Shown: positions 44,340 to 52,529 of the stretch, in pieces
Layout: each line of letters starts with the position of its first letter
How positions within the stretch are numbered: the stretch's first letter is position 1
Assembly: GCA_009767595.1 (NCBI GenBank)
Contig: VSDK01012944.1
Coordinates: 15,358-79,357 of the forward strand
DNA from: Symbiodinium kawagutii
Lineage: Eukaryota; Sar; Dinophyceae; Suessiales; Symbiodiniaceae
Direction: 5' to 3'
DNA: 64,000 bases
Position numbers and translations under genes: made by a program
The notes under the pieces: model-generated
What the model was told of the DNA's origin: nothing
Databases searched by the model: none
The model's input: the letters and a program-made list of their open reading frames with translations, nothing else

Positions 44340-44720
44340 ACCGAAGTGATCATAGGCAAACCACCCCTTTTGGGGGGTACACCATTTCTGGGTCCATATT
44401 GTTGTTGACAGTTGATGACCCCTACCATCAACCAGTATAAACCATGATTGGCCATGAGTAAGTATGACCAGACAAACCAATATGGTACCACTAACAATCC
44501 AATAATGGCCATTGTTCATATCTAAAACCACCAGGTTTGGGGGTTACGCAATTCTTGGACAAACCAATATCAATCACATTCAATCATTATTGACCAATAT
44601 CAACCGTGATGAATCATAAATCAACAAGCGATATAAAACATAGTTGCTTAGTTCAATCAACCACCACTGACCGATACCAACTGATATTGGTTTGATATTG
44701 GTTGGACCAGGTTCAAGCTG
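44340..44720. repeat. Related TACACCATTT/GGACAAACC repeat patches
   Basis: GGGGGGTACACCATTTCTGG, GGGGGTTACGCAATTCTTGG and, further on at about 45205, GGGAGTACACCATGGTTTTG share a pattern followed by GACAAACC. They sit among AACCATTA-like words and may be a third short family. Confidence 0.4.
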
Positions 44721-44867
44721 AAACACCTTTCGGGCTCTTGCTGGACGTGGCTCATCCGGATGGCAAAGAGACCGGGGACACAGACTGGGTCCAATGGTGG
44801 CCATGGAGCTGATGAGTGTGTCTGTGGCTATGGTGGTACCTGTTACTATCCATCCAATGATAGTTAT

Positions 44868-44990
44868 GGCGAGCTGGGTCAAGCTCTTAACCAACCAAGT
44901 TCATGGGTGATAATGACCAACAATAACAAGGGAAACGTGCTGGTTAATGATAGGTGAACCAGGGGGACTAGCCGGGTGAACTGACCCACA
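44868..44990 (-). repeat. Dispersed repeat family 2 (GGGTCA ends), full copy
   Basis: The minus strand starts GTGGGTCAGTTCACCCGGCT and ends TTGACCCAGCTCGCC. It matches the copy at 28145-28256, including CTAGTCCCCCTGGTTCACC. It follows a minus-strand coding-like stretch (QVRDYRRVTDKAVG). Confidence 0.6.
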
Positions 44991-45309
44991 GCCTTATCAG
45001 TTACCCTCCGGTAGTCCCTAACCTGGCTAGCTGGATTTTGGCCATATTTTTGACAGTGAAAGCCTAGGAAAAGAGCAATGAATGGTGGATTTTCCATTTC
45101 CAGGCTAGTTTACCAGAGGCTATCGCTAGTGATTTTCCCTTCTAGCCTTACTAACCATCCAAAACTGGTGTATCCATCAAGATGGAAATCACCAATAACT
45201 TGGGAGTACACCATGGTTTTGGACAAACCCAGATGGTATGTTGGCTGGTCATGGTTAGTTTATATGACGGACAACAAGCAGCAAAACTCGCCGGTGAAGA
45301 ATGGCTATC

Positions 45310-45790
45310 AACGGCTGACCAAGTGATTGATAGTGGCTAGCAGTGGCTGATACGGCTGAATGATGGTTGATTCTGGTTAATAATGGTTGATAATCAGTGG
45401 TGTTAATTCTGACAAGTGATGATTCAGAATGGTTGATCATGGCAAACCATGATTAATCATGGTTGACAATGGCTGACAAGGGTCGCAACGCTTCATCGTG
45501 GCTAATGATGGCAAATAGTACATGGTGGCATTAATTATGGCTAACAATGTTCACAATAATTGAACATTGCAAATAATGGTCAATTGTCATTGCTGGTGGC
45601 TAAAAATGGTTGAACATGGTCAAGAGTTTGTGACAAGTGTTGGTAGTGGTTGATAGTGTTCACAATAGTGACTGATTACGTTTCAAACAGAATTGCTTTC
45701 TGCAATACTTGTTGATAGCAGGCAATACTGGTTGACAGTGTTCAACAACGGTCGATCCTGGTCAATCAGTTATTACTGGTTCGTACGGGT
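45310..45790. repeat. Degenerate TGGTTGATAATGG-type array
   Basis: AATGGTTGATT, AATGGTTGATAATC, ATGGCTGACAAGGG and similar words of 10-14 bases fill nearly 500 bases with no fixed period and no coding signal. Confidence 0.65.
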
Positions 45791-45832
45791 TTCACGGGGC
45801 GCAAGAATGCAGGTTCCGGATGCTTTGACACG

Positions 45833-45934
45833 GTGGTTTCTCAAAATGCGGGTACCCCCGAAATCATCCAATGTTAACCATTTGTAGTGACAAACCAGCC
45901 ATGTTAGGGGTTCCCTATGGCTTGAGCAAAGACC
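45833..45934 (+). mobile_element. Introner-like inverted-repeat element (copy e)
   Basis: The left end GTGGTTTCTCAAAATGCGGG and right end GGTTCCCTATGGCTTGAGC flank AAATCATCCAATGTTAACCA. The preceding frame SRGARMQVPDALTR could be an exon. A CAG acceptor lies at 45938-45940. Confidence 0.65.
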
Positions 45935-45940
45935 TGGCAG

Positions 45941-47320
45941 TGTCAGTGGGACCATCCTGGCGCCCTTAGGCCTTCACAGGGCTTGCTGGTAGGTCCAACG
46001 GAAGATCTCAGGATTTCGGCGGGTTGCAATGCGATTTTTGAATTGGGTAACCAAGGGTACCAGCAATATATTGGGTACTAGTATTGTTCACTTCTTATAT
46101 TTGCGATTGAGGAGTGGTGGCAAGGGTTCCTGTGTAATCTCAGTCGTCTGCTGGAGTAGTGTGTTTGCTCCATGTTGCGTTTGGGTTCGTACGCAACCGG
46201 CCGCAACTGTTTGTTTGGGGTACTCCATCTACGGCTGCACCTGGGGCGAGATTCCCCAAAAAAGTGCTTAGAAACTCGTTTCTCAGACTGGCTTTGCAGC
46301 TGGCCCTTGCGGAAGTGTCACTATTTTGTCTTATCGAACTACGTCCATTTGCGCACCACTTTGGAGCTGACGACGTGCATTTTGGGCCAGCACTTTAGAC
46401 GTGTGGCGGGCGTCGTTGTTCACACTTGGCACTGGGAGTTGTGCGTACCAGATTCAGTGTTTCAAAGACTGGGGGAAAGGCATGGATTCTTCATCCATCA
46501 CTTCTTTGTGCGCTGTTTTTCAGGGTAGGTTGTGAGAGGAGTCTTTGCATGCCTGCTCATACGCTCGTATTAGTCGGTCTTGGTGGAAAGACTGTGTGGT
46601 GGAAAGACTGTGTGTTGAAAATGCTTCTCGAAATGGGTTGCGCACGTTGCGCAAAATGATGTTTCAATGTCAAGCCTTGATTTGTGTGGCCCCCGTGGTA
46701 CTTTGAGCAGATGCAGCTGTTGCAGCAAAGCTTCCTGTGGTGGTGTTCTGCTGGTTTCGGTGGTTTTGTTTTGCGGTGGAGGAGGTGGTGGTCGTGGTCT
46801 CGACTTTGTGTGGCTGGGATGCTGCATTGAGCACATGCAACGCTGGGAAAAAAGCCTTTCACGAGAGAGTCACCTCAAATGTATGTCTTGCTGCCATAGT
46901 CTCATGAAAAGAGTGCCGACCCCACGAGGTCGCCCTGGGTGTGTCTTACAGCAGCGTGATGCCAAGACTATCTTAGCAAGAGTGTCCTACCACAGTTTCT
47001 CAAAAAGGCGGCCTCACAGAGGCCTGAGATCAAGAGATCCAAGAACGTCAAGACTTTCAAGCAAAGATCAAACCGCTTAAGCCTGTGCAGAGACTCCAGG
47101 AGTAGCGCCGTCAGAGAGTCAGTGTCAAGACCACCAGTTGAGTCACCAGTCGACTGTCTTGGAGTGTCTCACCCGTGTCAAGAGTGTCTTGAGAGTGCAG
47201 CTTCACGACACATTTTCATGCCGGTTTAGTCCCTTTGCTCTTGAATGTCCTACCAAGAGTGTCCTACAAGAGCGACCAAGAAGAGTCATCGAGGTTTTGG
47301 GAGTCGCTGTGTCTTACAAG
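45941..47320. other. Open frames without a firm gene; AGAGTGTC words
   Basis: Several + frames are open at 46029-46660 and 46667-47080 but overlap one another. AGAGTGTCCTAC/AGAGTGTCTTG words recur between 46978 and 47270. No family recognised. Confidence 0.3.
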
Positions 47321-47321
47321 C

Positions 47322-47645
47322 ATGGCTGCAAAAGTGAACAAAGGTGGTGGCATTTCGTGTGTTGCATGTTGCTTATTGAAAATATCATACGGTTTTGTCC
47401 CTTTCCACAAGATCAAACTGGGGGTTCCCCTCAAAATCGGGGACCCCCCAAATCATCCAATATCAATCATGTATAATGAGAAAGACAACCCCCAACTGTT
47501 CCCGTAGGCAGTTGTCAACAAACGACCGGTTTCTGTCGCCATTGGGGCCGCAGGATTGGACAGCAGCTGCAGGTGCTGCTTCTCTCCGTACGAGTCCAAG
47601 AGCACATTGGAACCGGATCCGGTTCCCGTTGCCCAAAGATCCTGA
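47322..47645 (+). CDS. Small Cys-containing protein, two exons, intron made of an introner-like element
   Basis: Exon 1 (47322-47423, 34 codons from ATG) reads MAAKVNKGGGISCVACCLLK and ISYGFVPFHKIKLG. Exon 2 (47508-47645, 45 codons plus TGA) reads AVVNKRPVSVAIGAAGLDSS and CRCCFSPYESKSTLEPDPVP. The join is phase 0 at both sides, the donor being the last G of GGGGG plus T and the acceptor CCCGTAG. The 79-residue product has Cys pairs in each half (SCVACC and CRCC). No family recognised. An in-frame extension upstream of the ATG is possible. Confidence 0.5.
47424..47507 (+). mobile_element. Introner-like element forming a whole 84-bp intron (copy n)
   Basis: It runs GTTCCCCTCAAAATCGGGGA, CCCCAAATCATCCAATATCA and so on to CCCAACTGTTCCCGTAG. 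Its first 45 bases align with copy e. The right terminal repeat is eroded, ending directly at the acceptor AG. Confidence 0.65.
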
Positions 47646-48478
47646 GGTAGACACCCACCGTGGTGTCCTCATGCTTGCAAGGGGGTAGCGCTAGTGGTGC
47701 CAGGATCTCAGTTGAGCTATCGGAAGGGGCATCAACAGGACACCGGGGTTGTCCCTGATTCGTGGACGCGTTTCTCCGCGAGGCTGCAATGAAGGAGCGC
47801 TTTGCGATGGCTTGGATGGTGCAAAAAAGCAGGGCCACGATATTTGCAAGGTCTTCCAACCACATTAGCATGAGGATGCATTGGGTGAAGCAAATCTCCT
47901 AGCTTTGAACACACTAACGAAGACTCCTCCATGCTGTTCATTTCTGAGATCTTCACCAGGGATATGTTTGTAGGTCAATATCAACCAACCAAGAAATAGT
48001 TCGTACTTCACATTCCAACAGACACCAGTTTCGTCGATGGGATGCACAGCGTACTAGGGGCCACCGCCACACCTGTGCGGCTCAGACGGCCTCAGCAGAG
48101 GCTTTTTTTGGGCCGTTGCCATGGAGTCGACCGGTGACAGCCCTCCTGGGAGTCAAAGCCCTACAGCTGGGGCTGGGCGCTTGAAAGTCGGGACACCCAG
48201 CGCGCAACCATAGAACACCTAGGTATCATAGTCTAGATGATTATTTGTCAGAGTAACTAATTTGTGTTAGAATTTCTGGTCTTCTGTCGATTTTCTCATG
48301 GCGTTCTGCTTGAACCTGGTTTGCAGCTTCACTTTGTAAGTTTCTGGTTTCCTTGAATGCACAGTTGGCTTGTCTTCGGTCAGCGCCCGACTTGGGTAAT
48401 TCCAGAGATGGTTGGGTTCAGTCAAAGTTCGCATTGAAGGAAGAATCCTAATCCTGTGGACAGGACTGGTATTTTTTG

Positions 48479-48830
48479 AAAATCGATATCAACGAGTTGA
48501 GTGGCCGGGTGTTTCTCAAAATAGGGGACCGCCAAAATCATGGTTTATTGATCATTTACAGCGATAAACAGCTATTTTTTGGGTACCCCGCCATTTTAAG
48601 AACCACCAATGTATCGATTCCCAATTCACGGGGGTTCAATGCAGCACCTACCCTCGTTCCTCCAAGGTCAAAAGGCCAGCGCCAGTAGCAGTCCCTCCTC
48701 GTGCGCCAGTTGGGCAGGCCTGAGAACTTGCAATCTGAGTCTGCAGAAATGCTGCAGTGGTGGAGATTCAATGTGCTACGGGTTAAATCTGTCATTGTTC
48801 TGGGAAGCATTGGTACCTGCCTACGATTAA
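48479..48830 (+). CDS. Unknown gene end, two exons around an introner-like element
   Basis: Exon 1 (to 48508) reads KIDINELSGR and ends in phase 0. Exon 2 (48645-48830), after TTCAATGCAG, reads HLPSFLQGQKASASSSPSSC, ASWAGLRTCNLSLQKCCSGG and ends LFWEALVPAYD before TAA. The 136-base intron between keeps frame and starts with the element. Family unknown. Confidence 0.45.
48509..48607 (+). mobile_element. Introner-like inverted-repeat element (copy f)
   Basis: It starts GTGTTTCTCAAAATAGGGGA and ends CCATTTTAAGAACCACC, with AATCATGGTTTATTGATCAT inside. The remaining 37 bases to the acceptor at 48644 are not element-like. Confidence 0.7.
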
Positions 48831-48902
48831 CCACTATTCCAATCTCTTCCACCAGTGCCGCTATTTGATCATATTCAAAGACCAACCATTCGACAACCAT
48901 TA

Positions 48903-49000
48903 TTTTCGTTTTTAACCAATATACAACCATTATACAACCATTATACAACCATTATACAACCATTATACAACCACTATACAACCATTATACAACCATTATC
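48903..49000. repeat. 11-bp tandem repeat ACAACCATTAT
   Basis: About eight units of ACAACCATTAT in a row with few changes. Confidence 0.9.
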
Positions 49001-49067
49001 CAATCTATTCATATTTAAAGACCAACCATTGCACAACCATCATTCGCTATTGAAATCCCTTTGCCAG

Positions 49068-49223
49068 GTCGTCCAGCCGCAGTCTCCGGCGAGTGCGGAA
49101 TCGCCAGCATCGCCGGAGTCTCCGGATGACGTGGTACCGGATTCGCCCTCCAGCGGGGACCCCAGGGACCCCAGGAGCACCCAGATGCAGCATTGGCTTT
49201 ATGATGGAGTTCATGGTGGTTAA
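49068..49223 (+). CDS. Unknown terminal exon, Pro/Ser/Asp-rich
   Basis: After TTTGCCAG the frame reads VVQPQSPASAESPASPESPD and DVVPDSPSSGDPRDPRSTQM before a stop. A disordered protein tail is likely. Confidence 0.4.
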   Translation, partial: VVQPQSPASAESPASPESPDDVVPDSPSSGDPRDPRSTQMQHWLYDGVHGG

Positions 49224-49398
49224 TGGTGGGGTGGTTCACCATCATTATTGGCAGTTCATGGTGGTTAATGATGGTCAATCATGGTTAATCATGGTGAATG
49301 ATGATTCCGAGCGATTAAGCTGCTAGTGACAGTAATTTGACCGCTGATATGGGACTGACTTCTCTTTGGCATCCTCGTTCTGGGGCATCTTTTGCTGC

Positions 49399-49515
49399 AA
49401 CGCCACAACTGCAGCATTTGTCCGAGGATTTATCGTGAGAAACACGTTCATCGACATCGATGAGAGTGATCTCTCAGGCAGATCATGTTGGAAAGTCATT
49501 GAGAAGATAGGGGGG
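49399..49515 (+). CDS. Unknown exon ending at an introner-like element
   Basis: The frame reads FVRGFIVRNTFIDIDESDLS and GRSCWKVIEKIGG, ending in phase 0 in a run of seven G whose last G starts the intron. Family unknown. Confidence 0.45.
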
Positions 49516-49640
49516 GTTTCTCAAGCCGTAGGGAACCCCCCCAAAAATGGTTGGTTTGCTACAAATGATTACTAAACTAAGTTACTAAACAGGATGACTT
49601 GGGGGTGCCTGGCGTGCCCCTATGACTTGAGAAGCATCCA
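49516..49640 (+). mobile_element. Introner-like inverted-repeat element (copy g)
   Basis: It starts GTTTCTCAAGCCGTAGGGAA and ends GTGCCCCTATGACTTGAGAAGC. The interior AATGGTTGGTTTGCTACAAA is extended by an ACTAAACTAAGTTACTAAAC insertion. Confidence 0.7.
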
Positions 49641-49681
49641 TAGTCGACTTAGGTTGAGATGAGGTGAGGAGGCAGATGATT

Positions 49682-49684
<3 letters not shown>

Positions 49685-49775
<91 letters not shown>

Positions 49776-49875
49776 GTGGACATGATGATGATGATGATGA
49801 TGATGATGANNNNNNNNNNNNNNNNNNNNNNNNNNNNNNNNNNNNNNNNNNNNNNNNNNNNNNNNNNNNNNNNNN

Positions 49876-49935
<60 letters not shown>
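49685..49935. repeat. GAC/GAT triplet microsatellite with assembly gap
   Basis: ACGATG units change to a pure GAT array. 66 N (49810-49875) interrupt it, so its real length is unknown. All poly-Asp, poly-Met, poly-His and poly-Ser frames are artefacts. Confidence 0.95.
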
Positions 49936-50026
49936 TACATGATGTTTTTTATGCACTTTAAGGTTCGGCAGGTATGGTGAAGTGTCATTGTTTTCATAGT
50001 CTTGTGTCACAGCATCCTGTTTGATG

Positions 50027-50038
50027 TTTTGGCTCAAG
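50027..50038 (+). other. Possible spliced-leader remnant
   Basis: TTTTGGCTCAAG equals the last 12 bases of the dinoflagellate spliced leader. The bases before it do not match the rest of the leader. It is part of a small palindrome (GTTTTGG...CCAAAAC), so chance is possible. Confidence 0.3.
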
Positions 50039-50039
50039 A

Positions 50040-50989
50040 ACCAAAACAGCCTGGTATAGGTCTAGCACAGTCTGTGCTCTGTGTGACTCACACCGGAGGT
50101 ATCCTCCGGTGTGGATTAACTCTGTGACGACAGAGGGAGTGGTGGTTAATTCGCCTGATGGCTGTGTCTACCTGCATATCTCCCCTCGCCGGTGTGCCAT
50201 GCTGTGCATGCGTCTGGAGGGCCGTCGAGTCGGTGCACTTCCTTTCCATCATGGTATGTTGGAACTGTCTCGGAGTCGGTGTACTTCTCCTTCCATCATG
50301 GTATGATGGTTTTTCATATTCTGTCGTTTCAACTCGGATAGTTGCCTACATCGTTTTGCAGGTAGGTGGTCGGTGTACCACTTTTGGTCTGAACGACCTT
50401 GTCAGGATGACATGTGGTCTGTATGGCCAACATGACCCGAAGCACGCACTGAACAGCAGTCTGCTAATCTGCTCCTCTTGAATTCACTCATCGATTGGAG
50501 GAGAAAAAAGAAACCTGCCTGTGCACCAAGCTTTGAAAACATTCTCTTGCAGGTCGCTTTCTCAACTGACTTCTGGGCCCGCACTCTTGACGAGCCTACC
50601 TTTTCGATTCTCACGGAGCGCAACAAGATGGAAAATACAGCATTTCATGCGAATCCTATCAGTCACGCGCCCACGCGCACACACACACACATCTTTGATC
50701 TTATCTGTGATCTGATGGCAAACTGACTGCTTCAATTTTCCAGAAGTCGGACATTTGACTTCCAAATTTCCTTTGACAAGAATGTGCCTTTCTTTACACA
50801 TGTTTACACTTCTTATTGCGTGGATTCACTTTCTGCATTTGTTGGCTTTGGCTGACATTGATGTCATTTACATCCATACATACCCGCATGTACGGAAATG
50901 TAACATATATCACAAAGAGTAGATGCACGGAAATGTATCATCATTCAGATAGAAGGTCCTCCATCCTCAAACCCATTTACCTATTGGGG
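50040..50989. other. Flank of the LINE; no firm gene
   Basis: Several + frames are open for 60-100 codons without recognisable domains. CACCGGAGGTATCCTCCGGTG near 50090-50112 is a perfect hairpin (not longer than 21 bases in total), and CTTTCCATCATGGTATG is directly repeated near 50244 and 50290. Confidence 0.35.
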
Positions 50990-51001
50990 ATGGTCCAATC
51001 G
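50990..51001. repeat. Left target-site duplication of the LINE
   Basis: ATGGTCCAATCG, identical to 61878-61889. Confidence 0.7.
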
Positions 51002-51264
51002 AAGGTTTCGGCTCAAAACCGTTACCTGAGTGGGTTGCCTTTCACCCACGGGCCCGTGGTGCAATTACGCCTCGCGCCTGCATCTCCTGTTGAACTGATC
51101 TGGTTTTACCCTGGTTCTCCAGTGATTGCTAGGTTAGGGGTCAACCTCAAAACCCCGTCTTGCGCCGGGCATCCTGTACCTCTTCGTGATCTGGTTTATG
51201 CGCTCCGCTGGCTTTTGGGGGCTCCTTTTGGGTTGGAGTCATTACGCCATCGCAGCGTCGGGCT

Positions 51265-52497
51265 TTGAGAAGGAGGAGATCAGCTGCTCGGTATCAGTGG
51301 TACCTTCACCGTACCAAGCAACTCGCTTTGACTGCAACACAGCTTGTGGCCATCTACCGCACTTTGAGTGCACACCACTCGAAGGACCTGCATTTCCTAC
51401 GCAGGATTCGCACTGCAATCGAGATGCAGCAGGACCGTTGGACCGATGGCTGGCTTTGCAGCGAGTGCAACAAGAGAAGCGGAAAAGTTGCAATTCACTG
51501 TCAATTCTGTGGAAAGCATTGGCAGATAGTGTGCTGGGAGGAGGACTGGAACACCAGAAGCACTTCCAGACCACGCAGAGAATGGCCACGAGGACAAGAT
51601 GGCCGTGGTCCCAGTCAGGGACGTGGGAAGAATTCGAATCAGAACCCCGGCAAAGGGAAGGAGAAAGGAAAAGGGAAGGAGAAAGGGAAGGAGAAAAAAT
51701 CCAAGAAAGAGAAGAAAGACAAGGCAAAGGCAAACGACGGAGAGCAAAACCCCGTGGACACGGCCTTCTCTCCTTTTGCGCAATACAATGCGCCACCTAC
51801 ACCTTGGTTGACTTCAGCGCCTTCTATGTCACCTTTCCCTCCGAGCTCTACCAGTTCTTCGAGCAGTGGCATCAATCAGGAGCTAGTCAAGGAGCTTCTG
51901 AAGTGCTACCCAGATCCTGGTACTATGCCGGCATCCGTGAAGGAGATCGTCGACAAAGCAAACAACGACTCCGCAAAGGCTCTAACAAAGGCTATGCACA
52001 ACGCTACCTCAGCGTTGGGCAGAGCCAAGAAGGCTCATGTCGAACTTGTAGAAGCCAAAAAGCTTCACCGGGTGAACTGGATGAAGCATTTGCAGAGCTC
52101 TGCAGAACTTTGGGCTCAACAATTAGAAGAGTACAGACGCAAACAAGCAGATCTACAAACTTCGGTGGCGAAGTCCGCCAAGGAAGTGGAAGCTGCTCGC
52201 AAACAACTCATGACGTTGGGATCCAAAGACACTGGACTTCCACCATCGCAGGCAGGTGTCCCCGAGGAGGAGGACGAAGAGATCATCGAACCTACTGCGG
52301 ACCAAGAAGAAGAGGTCCTGAGGTCCAAGTTGCAGAAGACTTTGGAAGCCTGCATCGCCTCTGCTGGGCCGCCACCTGTCGAGCCTATCAACTTGGAGGC
52401 GGAAGAGGACAACACTTTGGATGGTGCCTCTCAAGCAAGCAGGAAGAAGCGTGTGCTTTCGTCCAGCGAAAGCGACACCAAAACTGGACCTTCGTGA
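51265..52497 (+). CDS. LINE ORF1 protein, zinc finger and coiled coil, 410 residues
   Basis: Residues about 60-90 contain WLCSECNKRSGK and HCQFCGKHWQIVC, a four-Cys/His zinc-binding pattern likely used for nucleic-acid binding. Then comes a Lys-rich GKGKEKGKGKEKGKEKKSKK stretch, a Pro/Ser-rich linker, a helical region ALTKAMHNATSALGRAKKAH to EYRRKQADLQTSVAKSAKEV that should form a coiled coil, and an acidic tail. ORF1 proteins of LINEs coat the RNA and act as chaperones. It stops at 52495-52497, 33 bases before the first ATG of ORF2 in another frame. The overlapping frame open from 51186 is judged a shadow, because this one shows the domains. Confidence 0.7.
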   Translation: MRRRRSAARYQWYLHRTKQLALTATQLVAIYRTLSAHHSKDLHFLRRIRTAIEMQQDRWTDGWLCSECNKRSGKVAIHCQFCGKHWQIVCWEEDWNTRSTSRPRREWPRGQDGRGPSQGRGKNSNQNPGKGKEKGKGKEKGKEKKSKKEKKDKAKANDGEQNPVDTAFSPFAQYNAPPTPWLTSAPSMSPFPPSSTSSSSSGINQELVKELLKCYPDPGTMPASVKEIVDKANNDSAKALTKAMHNATSALGRAKKAHVELVEAKKLHRVNWMKHLQSSAELWAQQLEEYRRKQADLQTSVAKSAKEVEAARKQLMTLGSKDTGLPPSQAGVPEEEDEEIIEPTADQEEEVLRSKLQKTLEACIASAGPPPVEPINLEAEEDNTLDGASQASRKKRVLSSSESDTKTGPS

Positions 52498-52529
52498 TCC
52501 TCGGCGATGGCAAAGCATGTCGCATTGGA

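Noticed and set aside
48903-49000. Regular repeats resembling a CRISPR array
   Set aside because: Units are 11 bases back to back with no spacers. This is a minisatellite in a eukaryotic genome.
51186-52529. Start of the large LINE frame at 51186
   Set aside because: The ORF1 frame in the same bases has the zinc finger, Lys-rich and coiled-coil features, and the 51186 frame gives none.
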